Source: Pectobacterium atrosepticum (GTDB lineage: Bacteria; Pseudomonadota; Gammaproteobacteria; Enterobacterales; Enterobacteriaceae). Taken from it: a stretch of DNA of 64,000 nucleotides. The notes below the pieces were generated by a model that saw only the letters and a list, made by a program, of their open reading frames with translations, was not told where the DNA came from and did not search any database. The translations under genes and the position numbers were made by a program. The DNA lies in assembly GCA_019056595.1 (NCBI GenBank), contig CP036163.1:806001-870000 (forward strand), given 5' to 3'. How positions within the stretch are numbered: the stretch's first letter is position 1; each line of letters begins with the position of its first letter. Positions 18,723 through 28,732 of this stretch are shown one piece after another.

Positions 18723-19177
18723 TCCGATTTCTCCTCACGTCCCAACAACATCTGCAAACGCTTTTTATCCTGTTCACTCATCGGTTCTTTGGCACTTCTG
18801 ATGCGGCGCGCGCGCTGAATAATCATCGCCGCCCCCGCCGCCAGAAACAGCGCAGGCAATAGCCATAGCAGGATCGTGAAAGGCGTAATCGGCGGTTCAT
18901 ACGTCACAAAATAACCGTAACGATCCACCATATAATCGACAACCTGCTCTTTCGTTTGCCCTTGCTGCATGAGCTCATACACTTTCTGCCGCATATCCGA
19001 AGCAATCATCGAATTGGAATCGGCAATGCTGTTGTTCTGGCATTTTGGGCAGCGCAGTTGCATCGTCAATTCGCGAAACTGTTGCTCCTGCGTGTCGTTG
19101 TCAAAACGCAATACTTCGGATGACGCCAGCACGCTGAACGACAGCAGCAGTGCACCAAGGAAGCTGAGCACTCTCAT
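18719..19177 (-). CDS. ccmH: CcmH, thiol-reducing subunit of haem ligation
   Basis: A 152-residue protein with a signal peptide or anchor at about 1-19, the redox pair Cys43/Cys46 in LRCPKCQNNS, and a C-terminal transmembrane helix (about 100-122). It reduces apocytochrome cysteines for haem attachment together with CcmG and CcmF. ATG 19177 forms an ATGA overlap with ccmG and begins a normal signal peptide. Unlike E. coli CcmH it lacks the TPR half, which is the next gene, ccmI. Confidence 0.92.
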   Translation of the reverse strand: MRVLSFLGALLLSFSVLASSEVLRFDNDTQEQQFRELTMQLRCPKCQNNSIADSNSMIASDMRQKVYELMQQGQTKEQVVDYMVDRYGYFVTYEPPITPFTILLWLLPALFLAAGAAMIIQRARRIRSAKEPMSEQDKKRLQMLLGREEKSE

Positions 19178-19731
19178 GCGCCGCCCTCCTTGCTGTATTT
19201 TTCCCACAGCGGTTGCAGCGTTTCTTGCCACACCTGCATGTTGAGATCGCCCGCATGGCGATAGCGAATGATGCCTTTCCCGTCGATCAGGAAGGTTTCC
19301 GGCGCGCCGTACACACCTAGATCTAGCCCCAACATGCCGTCGCCATCAAACAAGCTCATTGCATAGGGGTTGCCTAGCGTCTTCAACCATTCAACCGCTT
19401 TGGGGCGTTCATCTTTATAATTCATGCCCACGACGCGAATTCCCTGCGCCGCCAGCGTATTGAGAAACTGGTGTTCAGCCCTACACGTTGGGCACCAGGT
19501 CGCCCAGACGTTTAGCAGCAGCGGCTTGCCATCACTCAGTTCAGATTGGCTGTAAATCTTTCCCGGCTGATCCAGCGATTCAAGACGAAACGCAGGGATT
19601 GATTTGCCAATCAGGGCGGACTCCAGTCGCATGGGATCGTCACCGTCGCTGTTACGCACCAGTTGCCACAGCAAGGCAACAGCCAGCAGCAAAAACAGGG
19701 CGAGCGGGATTAATAAAATCTTACGGCTCAT
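19174..19731 (-). CDS. ccmG: CcmG/DsbE, periplasmic thioredoxin-like protein
   Basis: A 185-residue membrane-anchored thioredoxin-fold protein. One N-terminal helix (about 5-26) precedes the active-site WCPTC (Cys80 and Cys83). A cis-proline region follows at YGAPETFLID. It supplies reducing power from DsbD to the CcmH/apocytochrome pair. It overlaps both ccmF and ccmH by four bases. Confidence 0.94.
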   Translation of the reverse strand: MSRKILLIPLALFLLLAVALLWQLVRNSDGDDPMRLESALIGKSIPAFRLESLDQPGKIYSQSELSDGKPLLLNVWATWCPTCRAEHQFLNTLAAQGIRVVGMNYKDERPKAVEWLKTLGNPYAMSLFDGDGMLGLDLGVYGAPETFLIDGKGIIRYRHAGDLNMQVWQETLQPLWEKYSKEGGA

Positions 19732-21683
19732 GCTGATGTCTCCCTAACGGCCCGACGCAGGCGATAGCGAGGGTCAAACATGCACAGAATGCCACCTAAC
19801 GCCATCAGCCCCCCGCCATACCAAATCCAGCGAATAAAGGGTTTGTAATACAGCCGTACCGCCCAGCTATCGTCATCTAATTGTTCGCCCAAGGCCGCAT
19901 AGAGATCGCGCGTCACACCCGCATCAATAGCAGCTTCCGTCATGACCGCGCCGCTGGTGTTATAGAAGCGTTTTTCCGCTTTCAGGATCGCCTCCGGCTT
20001 GCCGTTACGCGTGACCTCAATCGTCCCTTTACCGCTGTGCCAGTTAGGCCCCACAACATTCTGCACACCTTGAAACGTAAACCGATAATCATGGATCTGG
20101 ATGCTGTCGCCTGCCCGCATCCGCACATCACGCTCGACGCTATAATTCTGACTGAAGGCGATGCCCACCACCGTCACCGCCAGCCCAATATGACCGCACA
20201 CCATGCCCCACTGGCTCAGTGAGAGTGTGGTCAAACCGCGCAGCAGGCCATGACGTCGAGTAGAATTGGCATGCAGGTCGTACACCGTTAAGAAAAATAC
20301 CCACAGCGCCATCGACAAGCCGACTACCGTCATGGCAACCAGCGAGTCCTGCAACAACCACGGAAGCAGCAGCGACAGCGCGGCGGTCACAGCCAGCGCA
20401 ACCAGCAGCAGCTTACGCAGCTTTTGCGGCTCATCGCGCCGCCAACGAACCAGTGGCCCCACGCCCAACAGCAGAGCAAAAGGCGACATTAACAGGGTAA
20501 ACATGGTGTTGAAGAACGGTGCGCCAATGGAAATGCTGCCCAAACCCAATTGCTTATGCACCAACGGCAGCAGCGTTCCCAGCAGCACCACGAGCGTGGC
20601 CGCCATCAGGATCAGGTTATTGCCGAGCAGGAACGTCTCACGCGACCAGAGCGAATTCGTCACCCGTGCCCGTACTCTGTTGCCTTTGATGGCGAACAGC
20701 AGCAATGAACCGCCGATGACAATGACCAGAAATGCGAGAATAAACATCCCACGCGCCGGATCGGAGGCAAATGCATGCACCGACACCAGTACGCCAGAAC
20801 GCACCAGAAAGGTACCCAACAGGCAGAGCGAGAACGCGCCGATAGCCAACAACACCGTCCAGGCTTTAAAGCTGCCGCGTTTTTCGGTGACCGACAGCGA
20901 ATGCAGCAGCGCCGTGCCCACCAGCCACGGCATCAGTGAGGCATTTTCTACCGGATCCCAGAACCACCAACCGCCCCAGCCGAGTTCGTAATACGCCCAA
21001 CCAGAGCCGAGCACGATACCCAACGTCAGGAACGACCAGGCCGCCTGCGTCCACGGTCGAGACCAACGTGCCCACGCGCTGTCCAGCCGTTCAGCCAGCA
21101 GCGAGGCAACCGCAAACGCAAACGCCACGGAAAACCCGACATAACCCATGTAAAGCAGCGGAGGGTGGAAGATTAACCCGACATCCTGCAGCAGCGGATT
21201 GAGATCGCGCCCGTCAATTGGGTAGTCCGGCAGCGTGCGCGTAAAGGGATTCGACGTCAGAATAATGAACAATAAGAAGCCGACATTAATCATTCCCATG
21301 ACGGCTAATACCCGGGCGACCGCATCCAGCGACATCCCTCGGCTGAAGACCGCCACGGCAAAGGTCCAACCGCTCATCAGCAGAACCCAGAGCAGCAGCG
21401 ATCCTTCATGTGCGCCCCATGCCGCCGCCACGCGATACCACACTGGCAGCGCACGATTCGAGTTGTTTGCTACATAGAGGACGGTGAAATCATTGATCAC
21501 CAGCGCATGCACCAGCACGAGGAAGGAAGCCAAAATGCATGCAAACAGCGCCCAGGCAAGTGGACGCGCCAGCGCCATTAGGCGTTCATCCTGACGTGAT
21601 GCCCCCCACAGCGGATACACGCTGAGCAACAGCGCGACGCCCAGCGCCAGACAGAGCAGATAATTGCCCACTTCAGGCATCAT
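19728..21683 (-). CDS. ccmF: CcmF, haem lyase core subunit
   Basis: A 651-residue membrane protein with about 15 helices. The conserved tryptophan-rich segment [19 protein letters not shown] is the WWD domain that holds haem. Periplasmic histidines in [11 protein letters not shown] and PLLYMGYVG are also conserved. With CcmH and CcmI it attaches haem from CcmE to CxxCH motifs of NapB, NapC, NrfA and NrfB. A paralogue, nrfE, lies 4 kb away. Confidence 0.95.
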   Translation of the reverse strand: MMPEVGNYLLCLALGVALLLSVYPLWGASRQDERLMALARPLAWALFACILASFLVLVHALVINDFTVLYVANNSNRALPVWYRVAAAWGAHEGSLLLWVLLMSGWTFAVAVFSRGMSLDAVARVLAVMGMINVGFLLFIILTSNPFTRTLPDYPIDGRDLNPLLQDVGLIFHPPLLYMGYVGFSVAFAFAVASLLAERLDSAWARWSRPWTQAAWSFLTLGIVLGSGWAYYELGWGGWWFWDPVENASLMPWLVGTALLHSLSVTEKRGSFKAWTVLLAIGAFSLCLLGTFLVRSGVLVSVHAFASDPARGMFILAFLVIVIGGSLLLFAIKGNRVRARVTNSLWSRETFLLGNNLILMAATLVVLLGTLLPLVHKQLGLGSISIGAPFFNTMFTLLMSPFALLLGVGPLVRWRRDEPQKLRKLLLVALAVTAALSLLLPWLLQDSLVAMTVVGLSMALWVFFLTVYDLHANSTRRHGLLRGLTTLSLSQWGMVCGHIGLAVTVVGIAFSQNYSVERDVRMRAGDSIQIHDYRFTFQGVQNVVGPNWHSGKGTIEVTRNGKPEAILKAEKRFYNTSGAVMTEAAIDAGVTRDLYAALGEQLDDDSWAVRLYYKPFIRWIWYGGGLMALGGILCMFDPRYRLRRAVRETSA

Positions 21684-22162
21684 AACCGTTTACCCTCTGT
21701 GCCAGCCGCGGGTGCATGGCCGTTCTGCCCTTCCATCGCCGCTTTGATTTCCGGTGGCGTGTAATTTTCGTCATGTCGGGCAAGCACTTCTTTCGCCGCA
21801 ATATGATCGTCGGTATCCAGAATGCCCTGCGCCACAACGCCTTGCCCTTCACGGAACAGGTCCGGTAGCATCCCGTTGTAAGTCACGTCCACTGAACCCT
21901 TCGCGTCATAAACGGTGAAACGGACCTCCAGACTTTGGCTATCACGGCGTACGCTGCCCGGCATCACCATGCCGCCAACGCGCAAACGCTGTCCGATCGC
22001 CGGTTTTTCCTGCGTTTCATTTTTGCCGTAGAGAATTTCGCTGGGCGTATAGAAGAGATCGATATTTGAGCTCAACGCATAGAGCATCAGCGCTATCGTC
22101 AGTACCGCGCCGCAGACGACGGCCAGAATGGCATAGAGGCGAGTTTTACGCGGTGCACTCAT
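21680..22162 (-). CDS. ccmE: CcmE, periplasmic haem chaperone
   Basis: A 160-residue protein with one N-terminal anchor (about 9-30) and an OB-fold domain. It carries the covalent haem-binding His130 and nearby Tyr134 in [12 protein letters not shown]. It receives haem from CcmABCD and delivers it to CcmF. It overlaps ccmD and ccmF by ATGA. Confidence 0.95.
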   Translation of the reverse strand: MSAPRKTRLYAILAVVCGAVLTIALMLYALSSNIDLFYTPSEILYGKNETQEKPAIGQRLRVGGMVMPGSVRRDSQSLEVRFTVYDAKGSVDVTYNGMLPDLFREGQGVVAQGILDTDDHIAAKEVLARHDENYTPPEIKAAMEGQNGHAPAAGTEGKRL

Positions 22163-22380
22163 TGCACCACCCCCATGGTTTCCGACTGACGCGCCGTGCT
22201 CTTACGCTGATCACGCGCCTGCTGGCGGCGGATATCCCGCAGCAATGCACGACGGCCCAAAAGGGTATGCCCGATCAACGCACTCAGCGGTAGCAGCGTT
22301 AACACCACGGCCAGCCACACGTACAAGGCATAGCCGCCCATCGCAAAGAAATCTTGCCAGCTCGTGAAGGCGATATTCAT
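22159..22380 (-). CDS. ccmD: CcmD, small membrane subunit for CcmE release
   Basis: A 73-residue protein with a single transmembrane helix (about 15-42) and a basic cytoplasmic tail ([12 protein letters not shown]). CcmD is needed to release haem-loaded CcmE from the CcmABC complex. Identified by size, the [15 protein letters not shown] segment and position between ccmC and ccmE. Confidence 0.92.
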   Translation of the reverse strand: MNIAFTSWQDFFAMGGYALYVWLAVVLTLLPLSALIGHTLLGRRALLRDIRRQQARDQRKSTARQSETMGVVQ

Positions 22381-23117
22381 CGTGCTACTCCTCCTTTATT
22401 GACCAGCGCAGCAACCCAAGGTGCACGGCGCTGCTGCACCAGTATCAAATTACGCAATCGCATGAGTGACAACGTCACGAATAAACTCATAAACCCTAGC
22501 ATCATGATTCGCAGCGGAAGGCGCATGGCGGGATCGATGGTCTTCTGCATTTTTGTCGATCCCTGATGCAGGGTATTCCACCACTCGACCGAGAAATGGA
22601 TGATGGGTAAATTCACCACGCCAACCAGCACCAAAATGGCCGCCGCACGACCGGCAAGGCGGCGATCGTCAAATGCGTTGTAGAGCGCGATGATACCGAC
22701 GTACAGAAATAACAGGACGAGTTCCGACGTCAGGCGTGCATCCCAAACCCACCAGGTTCCCCACATCGGTTTGCCCCAGGTAGCGCCAGTGGTCAGCGCA
22801 ATAAAGGTAAACACCGCACCAACGGGAGCCATCGCTGCCACGGCAAGCTCCGCCGTTTTTGACTGCCGAATCATCCCGACCAGCGCGAAAATCGCCATCA
22901 CGGCATAGACACCCATCGACCATACGGCAGCTGGCACGTGCAGATACATGATGCGATACCCTTGCCCTTGCTGAGAATCTACAGGCGCAAACCCGAACCC
23001 TAACAGGCAACCGCCGATCAGCAACGCGACGCTGATCAGGGCAATCCAGGGGATAAGCCTGCCGCAAAGGCCATAAAGGCGATCCGGCTGCGTAAGCTGA
23101 TAGTTTTTTTTCAACAT
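22377..23117 (-). CDS. ccmC: CcmC, haem-loading membrane protein
   Basis: A 246-residue six-helix protein with the WWD motif WGKPMWGTWWVWDARLTSE and two periplasmic histidines (YLHVPAAVWS and IIHFSVEWWNTLHQG). It loads haem on CcmE. ATG 23117 is chosen by family alignment; an upstream in-frame start at 23147 would add ten unrelated residues. A 68-base gap, the largest inside the operon, separates it from ccmB. Confidence 0.94.
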   Translation of the reverse strand: MLKKNYQLTQPDRLYGLCGRLIPWIALISVALLIGGCLLGFGFAPVDSQQGQGYRIMYLHVPAAVWSMGVYAVMAIFALVGMIRQSKTAELAVAAMAPVGAVFTFIALTTGATWGKPMWGTWWVWDARLTSELVLLFLYVGIIALYNAFDDRRLAGRAAAILVLVGVVNLPIIHFSVEWWNTLHQGSTKMQKTIDPAMRLPLRIMMLGFMSLFVTLSLMRLRNLILVQQRRAPWVAALVNKGGVAR

Positions 23118-23185
23118 AATCGTGTGCTCACTTTGCGTAAAACGCATCCCAACGGGACGACGAATGCGATCCTGAGATCGGAAAA

Positions 23186-23842
23186 TTATTGTATGCTCAC
23201 CCGCAACGCCGCCGCCGTGGCAAACGGGCTTAGGGTGGCGCTACCCACCAAAAAAGCACCGAGGATCGCCAGATACCCACCCACTGGCAGTTGCATCATC
23301 GCGGCCTCTACCGCCGCCGTCGCAAAAATCAGCAGCGGTATGGTCAGCGGCAGTACCAGCAGGCTTAACAACACGCCGCTGCGGCGCAGCCCGACCGTTA
23401 ATCCCGCGCCAATAGCGCCTAGAAAACTCAGTGTTGGCGTGCAGAGCAACAGCGTTAATGCCATCACCCACCAGCCGTGGCTGTCCAGCCCAAACAGAAG
23501 TGCCGCCAGCGGGGAAAGCAGTAGCAGCGGCAGCCCACTGACCATCCAGTGCACCACCACTTTCGCCAGCACCACTAGCGGCAGCGGCAAAGGCAGCAGC
23601 GTCAGTTGTTCTAGCGAACCATCCTGATAGTCATCGCGAAAAAGACGATCCATCGCCAGCAGAGACGCGAGCAATGCCGCGACCCACACCACACCCGGCG
23701 CCACGCGCATCAGCAGCTGCGGTTCTGGCCCGATGGCCAACGGAAATAAGATGATGACGATGAGGAAGAACCACAGCGGGTTAAGAATCTCAGCGTTATT
23801 GCGTAACGCGACGCGCAGTTCTCGAGCAATCAACCGCCGCAT
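23186..23842 (-). CDS. ccmB: CcmB, ABC permease subunit
   Basis: A 218-residue membrane protein with six helices, beginning [15 protein letters not shown] as in other CcmB proteins. With CcmA and CcmC it forms the ATP-dependent complex that frees haem-CcmE. The start overlaps the ccmA stop by one base (TAATG). Confidence 0.93.
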   Translation of the reverse strand: MRRLIARELRVALRNNAEILNPLWFFLIVIILFPLAIGPEPQLLMRVAPGVVWVAALLASLLAMDRLFRDDYQDGSLEQLTLLPLPLPLVVLAKVVVHWMVSGLPLLLLSPLAALLFGLDSHGWWVMALTLLLCTPTLSFLGAIGAGLTVGLRRSGVLLSLLVLPLTIPLLIFATAAVEAAMMQLPVGGYLAILGAFLVGSATLSPFATAAALRVSIQ

Positions 23843-24462
23843 TATGGCGTGCCCTCACTTGGTGTGAGCTGGATACAGCGGATACTTTGAGCAAACGGAC
23901 GTAGCGGCTGATGAGTGGTTAAAATGATGATGCCGCCGTGCGCAATATGGTGTTCCATACGCTGTGTCAGCATTTCGACGCCCGCCACGTCAAGCGCGGT
24001 CAGCGGTTCATCCAGAATCCACAGCGGCACATCGGTGAGCCACAAACGCGCCAGCGCAACGCGACGCTGCTGTCCCGCCGAAAGACGCGCCACAGGCACG
24101 TCTTCATATCCAGCCAACCCGACAGCAGCCAACGCCTGCCAATGTGCATCCTGATGCTGTTGCGGATAGAAAAAGCGCAGATTTTCTTCACCGGTCAGGA
24201 CGCTCTTGATGCCCGGCTGATGGCCTAGCCACAGAAGCTGCTGATTAAAATGCTCGCGGATACGATTGATTCGCTGCCCCTGCCAGCAGATTTCCCCCGA
24301 CTCGGGCGTCGCCAGACCGCTTAACATGCGCAGCAGCGATGTTTTACCTACCCCGTTAGCACCGGCAATCTGCACCATTTCTCCCGGGCTGGCGGTAAAC
24401 GACAACGCGCTGAACAGCACATGCTCATCGCGTATGCAAACCACATCGCGCGCTTCTAACAT
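23842..24462 (-). CDS. ccmA: CcmA, ABC ATPase subunit
   Basis: A 206-residue ATP-binding protein with Walker [11 protein letters not shown] (about 34-43), signature [14 protein letters not shown] and Walker B LWILDEP. It drives release of haem-loaded CcmE. First gene of the ccm operon; ATG 24462 has GGAG upstream. In E. coli ccmA follows napC in the same direction; here the whole ccm operon is inverted and converges on nap. Confidence 0.94.
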   Translation of the reverse strand: MLEARDVVCIRDEHVLFSALSFTASPGEMVQIAGANGVGKTSLLRMLSGLATPESGEICWQGQRINRIREHFNQQLLWLGHQPGIKSVLTGEENLRFFYPQQHQDAHWQALAAVGLAGYEDVPVARLSAGQQRRVALARLWLTDVPLWILDEPLTALDVAGVEMLTQRMEHHIAHGGIIILTTHQPLRPFAQSIRCIQLTPSEGTP

Positions 24463-24554
24463 CGGGGTTTACTCCTACTTTCTTCGTGGCTATAGAATAA
24501 CATGACGCCTTTACTCCCCCTCTTGGGGGTCGTAACCCTAAAGAGTTAATCTTT

Positions 24555-24568
24555 TTTATTGAGATCAA
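24555..24568 (-). promoter_or_regulatory. FNR-like site upstream of ccmA
   Basis: Read on the minus strand, TTGAT-CTCA-ATAAA matches nine of the ten fixed positions of the FNR consensus. It lies 93 bases upstream of ccmA in the 190-base gap between nrfG and ccmA. No convincing -10 is placed at the class II distance. A CCCCC-TCTT-GGGGG stem (24516-24529) lies between the site and the ccmA start. Confidence 0.4.
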
Positions 24569-24652
24569 TAAAGTCGGTGATTCCGGTTATCTCCGTCATC
24601 ATGACGGTGCCAAAAGCGGTGCTGGCATTGCTGAGCCGAAGGAAATCACGCA

Positions 24653-25483
24653 CTATTTCTGGCTGTTCTTCAGCAGCGTTGCCGTGTTGATCGCCGCGAT
24701 CAATTGAGCGCGGTTAACCCGCGGGCTGTATGTATCCAACAGGCGCTGCCAAATCGTAATCGCGCGTGCATAATCGGCCTTCAAGAATGCGTCAGACGCC
24801 AGCAGCATCAGTGCCGTGACTTCATTGGCGTCCAGCGCCAGCGCTTTATCGACCATCTCCTGCATAGCAGGCGTGACAACCTGACCAGACTGGTAATACA
24901 GCACTGTCGCCAGCGCCGAATACAGCTCCGCACTGTCACCCTTAAGCGCAATCGCCTGCTGATAAGCGCGCAGCGCGTTGTCATAAGCGTTACGGTAAAG
25001 ATAATACTCACCCAGTTCAGCCCAGAGGACGCTGTTGCTCGGCGTTTTACGAATGTTGTCCTGCAAGGCAACAAGCTGTTTTTCCTGCTGTTGCGCGTCG
25101 CTAAAATCACGTAGCGGATCGGCAAGCCGCTGGCGTTCCGCCTGAACCAGCACACCACGCTGGCCCAGCGCATAGAACGCCGCACTGCTCAATAGGATAA
25201 CGATGACCGCGACCACAATGGCGATAGTGGGCATCGGGCGCAGTGCAGAAAAAGAGGATTGCGTTAGCGGTAGGTCATGCGTCAGCTCACGCCCCAACAT
25301 CTTGGCCTCATGCTCGGACAGATGCTTCCCTGCCTGTTCACACTGAAAATGCCAGATACGCTCCGCTAAACGCGGTAGCTTTCCATCCCCCTCGGTCTTG
25401 CGCAGGGGTAATAGCGGCCACAACAGTCCGACAGCCAGAGCAAGAATAGCGACAGCGACGATCAATTCGTTTAATAGGTTCAT
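24653..25483 (-). CDS. nrfG: NrfG, TPR subunit of the NrfA-specific haem lyase
   Basis: A 276-residue protein with two membrane helices (about 5-24 and 82-105) and a periplasmic TPR domain (SVLWAELGEYYLYRNAYDNALRAY and following repeats). It is the CcmI-like subunit that binds the C-terminus of apo-NrfA and guides haem to its lysine-ligated site. ATG 25483 overlaps the nrfF stop (ATGA). Last gene of the nrf operon. Confidence 0.9.
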   Translation of the reverse strand: MNLLNELIVAVAILALAVGLLWPLLPLRKTEGDGKLPRLAERIWHFQCEQAGKHLSEHEAKMLGRELTHDLPLTQSSFSALRPMPTIAIVVAVIVILLSSAAFYALGQRGVLVQAERQRLADPLRDFSDAQQQEKQLVALQDNIRKTPSNSVLWAELGEYYLYRNAYDNALRAYQQAIALKGDSAELYSALATVLYYQSGQVVTPAMQEMVDKALALDANEVTALMLLASDAFLKADYARAITIWQRLLDTYSPRVNRAQLIAAINTATLLKNSQK

Positions 25484-25881
25484 GAGCGCGCCCCTCGGTT
25501 CTGTCGCCGTATCACCCGCCACGCAATCACCGCGATCGCGAGCAGCAAAAACAGCGGCGTTAGCCAAAGGATGCCGGTTTGCATTTTCATCGGGGGGTTG
25601 TACTGAACAAAATCGCCATAGCGCTGGTTCATAAACGCCATAATTTCTGATTTGTCTTTACCTTGCTCCACCATGGAAAAAACCTCATGGCGCATGCTGA
25701 CCGCGACGGGCGAATTCGACTCCAGCAGGCTTTGATTCTGACACTGTGGACAGCGTAACTCTCCGGCAATTGCCATCGCGTCCTGACGCTGTGCCTGACT
25801 GGAAAACACCCAGGTATCAACCACCTGTGCCTGCACAGAAAAAGCCAGCAACATGAGAAGAAGCGCAAGGTGCTTAGTCAT
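25480..25881 (-). CDS. nrfF: NrfF, CcmH-like subunit of the NrfA-specific haem lyase
   Basis: A 133-residue protein with a signal peptide (about 1-18), redox cysteines Cys44 and Cys47 in LRCPQC, and a C-terminal membrane helix (about 102-122). It is a paralogue of CcmH and reduces the CWSCK motif cysteines of NrfA. It overlaps nrfE by 8 bases and nrfG by 4. Confidence 0.92.
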   Translation of the reverse strand: MTKHLALLLMLLAFSVQAQVVDTWVFSSQAQRQDAMAIAGELRCPQCQNQSLLESNSPVAVSMRHEVFSMVEQGKDKSEIMAFMNQRYGDFVQYNPPMKMQTGILWLTPLFLLLAIAVIAWRVIRRQNRGARS

Positions 25882-27751
25882 AGACCCTTCTCCCTCGGAA
25901 CCATCCCAGCAGTGCGCCAGCGACCATCAACATGCCGCCGCCCCACACCCAGCGAACGCCGGTTTGCACATAGAAACGCATCGCATAGCGGTTTTCGCCG
26001 GTTTTCTCTCCCATCACGGCATACCATTCTCTGATTGGCCCCCAGGCAATACCCGGTTCAATCATCTGATGTTTGCGTGTATTGTAATAACGCCGTTCAG
26101 GTATGACGCGAGCGATCGGCGAGTCGCCACGATAAATCGCAATCACGGCCTGCTCTGCGGTGTAATTCTGCGCCGCCACTAAATCCAGCTGTAAAAAATG
26201 AAATTGATAGTCACCCAGCGTGACCTGTTCGCCCTGACCCACATTGGCGCTGATTTCTTGCTTGCTGCCCGCAGAGAACGCAATCCCCAAGGCAAACAAC
26301 GCCACGCCCGTATGTGCTAACAGCGCAGGAAGCTGCTGGCGTAGCGCCGACAGCGGCTGTAGCCACTGAGCTGCCATCACCCAGCCGATCAGACCGGAAG
26401 CCAGCGCCACATCGTATCCATACGGCCATAAGACCAGAGCGGTGACGACACCGACTGCCAGCGTCACGCCTAAGTGCCAGACAGGCCACCGCGTACTGCG
26501 TTTCCAGTAGCCTCCCGCCGCAACGCCAATGAGCAACAGCATCAAGCCAGCAAAGGGCAAGAGCACGCGGTTAAAATAGGGTGCGCCTACTGAGATTTTC
26601 CCCCAGCCCGCTAGTCCATAAATCATCGGATAAAGCGTACCGAGTAGTACCACCAGCGCGACGGCACTGAATAGCAACAAAACCAGCAGTATTGCCATTT
26701 CCCGTGACCAGCCAGAGAAGCGGGCTGCGGAATGGACAAGCTGAGCACGCCAGCCATAAACAGCCAGCGCAGCCATGCTTAAGCAGGCAAACAAGATAAA
26801 TAAAGGTACCGCGCGATCATGTTCGAGGGCAAAGGCATGGACAGAAACCAGTATTCCGGAACGAACAATCAGCGTCCCCAGCAGGCATAAAATGAACGTC
26901 AACAGCGCCAATATCAGCGACCAATGGCGGAAGATACCGCGCATTCGAGTGACAGACAGACTGTGAAGCAATGCGCTAGCCGTTAACCACGGAAGCAACG
27001 AGGCGTTCTCTACCGGATCCCAGAACCACCATCCTCCCCAGCCCAGCTCGTTATAAGCCCACCACGATCCCAAAATGATTCCCAGCGTCAACAGGCTCCA
27101 GGCGGGCAGCGTCCAACGCCAGCAAATCCAGGCGGCTGGTGCAGTAAACTCGCCGTGAATCAGGGCAGCTAACGCCAGTGCCGCACTCACGGTTAAGCCG
27201 CCATAGCCTAGATAGAGCAACGGTGGATGGAGAATGAGGCCAATATGTTGCAACATCGGGTTGAGATCCCTCCCCGCCACCGCAGGCGGGAAGAGGCGCA
27301 CAAAAGGATCGGAAAAAAACACAATGAATACCAGCAATGCGGTCGCAATCACCGCGAGCATCGCCAGCGTCAGCGGGAACAGATCGCTCATCGCCTTGCG
27401 ATAGCGGCAGGCAAATGTGGCGCTCCAGCCGGATAAACACAAGAGCCACAGCAGCAGCGAACCTTCATGCCCGCCCCAGACCGCCGCAATTTTGAGCCCC
27501 AGCGGTAAATCACGGTGGCTATGCTGAGCGACGTAATTAACAGAAAAATCATCCTGCACCACGCTCAACGTCAGCGCGACAAACGCGAACAGCACGAGAC
27601 CAAACAGCACCAGCGTCCAGCACCGCGCCAGTCGGTAAGTGCCCGACCAGCGCAGGGTGTAGCCTGAAAATGTCAGCAATGCTGTTGCCACACCGACGCA
27701 AACCGCCAGTAACAGCGACACATACCCAAACTCTGGCAATAACAACATCAA
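25874..27751 (-). CDS. nrfE: NrfE, CcmF-like haem lyase core for NrfA
   Basis: A 625-residue polytopic protein with the WWD segment [19 protein letters not shown] and a CcmF-like helix pattern. NrfE replaces CcmF for attaching haem to the unusual CWSCK site of NrfA. It is divergent in detail from CcmF at 19728-21683, so the two are paralogues with separate roles and not a recent duplication. nrfD lies 18 bases upstream. Confidence 0.92.
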   Translation of the reverse strand: MMLLLPEFGYVSLLLAVCVGVATALLTFSGYTLRWSGTYRLARCWTLVLFGLVLFAFVALTLSVVQDDFSVNYVAQHSHRDLPLGLKIAAVWGGHEGSLLLWLLCLSGWSATFACRYRKAMSDLFPLTLAMLAVIATALLVFIVFFSDPFVRLFPPAVAGRDLNPMLQHIGLILHPPLLYLGYGGLTVSAALALAALIHGEFTAPAAWICWRWTLPAWSLLTLGIILGSWWAYNELGWGGWWFWDPVENASLLPWLTASALLHSLSVTRMRGIFRHWSLILALLTFILCLLGTLIVRSGILVSVHAFALEHDRAVPLFILFACLSMAALAVYGWRAQLVHSAARFSGWSREMAILLVLLLFSAVALVVLLGTLYPMIYGLAGWGKISVGAPYFNRVLLPFAGLMLLLIGVAAGGYWKRSTRWPVWHLGVTLAVGVVTALVLWPYGYDVALASGLIGWVMAAQWLQPLSALRQQLPALLAHTGVALFALGIAFSAGSKQEISANVGQGEQVTLGDYQFHFLQLDLVAAQNYTAEQAVIAIYRGDSPIARVIPERRYYNTRKHQMIEPGIAWGPIREWYAVMGEKTGENRYAMRFYVQTGVRWVWGGGMLMVAGALLGWFRGRRVYD

Positions 27752-27769
27752 CAGGCCTCTTGCTGGGAA

Positions 27770-28732
27770 CTAGACAACGGTTAACTGCCCCGCATAGAGG
27801 ATAAAGAAGCGCAGCAGTAAAACGCCCACCAGACTCATGCCGCAGACCGCCAGCACGCCATAGGGTGAATGCTGTCGGTTAGCCCACGACTTGAGCAGCA
27901 AGGGAATGACTAATCCAATCCCTACAACGCCCAGCCAGAACCACACGGCCCAGAATCCACCACCCAACGCAGCCACTAGCGCCCGTTGCTTCCCATCGTC
28001 CCCTAACGCGAGGCCAATAAAGAACGCGAACAGCAAGAAGATCTCTAGCCACACGACCGGCGTTTCGACGCGATGGATAAAGTGCGCCTCTTCGCTATGC
28101 GGATTGCGGCGATAGCGGCAGGTCATAGCGATCAACGCCACTGCGGCACCGGAGGACACGCCCGAAAACAGGAATAACGCAGGTAGAATCGGATTATTTA
28201 GTAGCGGATAGGTCTTCAGCGCGGAGAGCAAGAATCCGGTATAAGCCCCTAACATCACCGCCAGCAACAACATCACGATATCCAGCGATTTCTGCATCGG
28301 TGCCAGCCAGCAGAGCACCTTGGGGAAGAGAGTCAGCTTCGGCAGCCAGCGCTGTTGCAGCACAATAGCCTGCTCGCTAAAAATATTGATCAGCCAGACT
28401 GCCAGCGCCGCCATGTAAACCTGAAACAGCATAACCCCAACGGACATCACGGAGGTAAAACTGTAATGGAACATGAGCTTCCAGAACGTCCAGGGGCGCG
28501 TGAGGTGGAAGACCAGAATCAACAATCCCAAAATGATGGTGCACGGCGCGAGAATAAGCGTGGTGCGCATTAGCGTACTGTCTGCTGTGGCCTGTTCGGG
28601 ATGGTAGCGCCGCAGTAAGGCAGACAGCGTCACCAGCCCCGCAGAAATCCCCACCAGGAACAGGTAAATCGCAATCGGCCAGTCCCAGACTAACGAATCA
28701 AAATGGAATGCGCTTGAAGACACGGGCGTCAT
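27770..28732 (-). CDS. nrfD: NrfD, membrane quinol dehydrogenase subunit
   Basis: A 320-residue protein of the NrfD/PsrC family with eight to nine hydrophobic helices, starting with the family-typical FDSLVWDWPIAIYLFLVGISAG. It oxidises menaquinol and passes electrons to NrfC. It overlaps nrfC by ATGA. Confidence 0.94.
   Translation of the reverse strand: MTPVSSSAFHFDSLVWDWPIAIYLFLVGISAGLVTLSALLRRYHPEQATADSTLMRTTLILAPCTIILGLLILVFHLTRPWTFWKLMFHYSFTSVMSVGVMLFQVYMAALAVWLINIFSEQAIVLQQRWLPKLTLFPKVLCWLAPMQKSLDIVMLLLAVMLGAYTGFLLSALKTYPLLNNPILPALFLFSGVSSGAAVALIAMTCRYRRNPHSEEAHFIHRVETPVVWLEIFLLFAFFIGLALGDDGKQRALVAALGGGFWAVWFWLGVVGIGLVIPLLLKSWANRQHSPYGVLAVCGMSLVGVLLLRFFILYAGQLTVV

Noticed and set aside
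20266..20991. 241-codon serine/threonine-rich frame antisense to ccmF
   Set aside because: Typical complement of a hydrophobic membrane-protein gene; no start signal.
19728..27751. Two CcmF-like and two CcmH-like genes close together as a possible assembly duplication
   Set aside because: ccmF/nrfE and ccmH/nrfF differ strongly in sequence and sit in operons of correct ccm and nrf order, so they are true paralogues.
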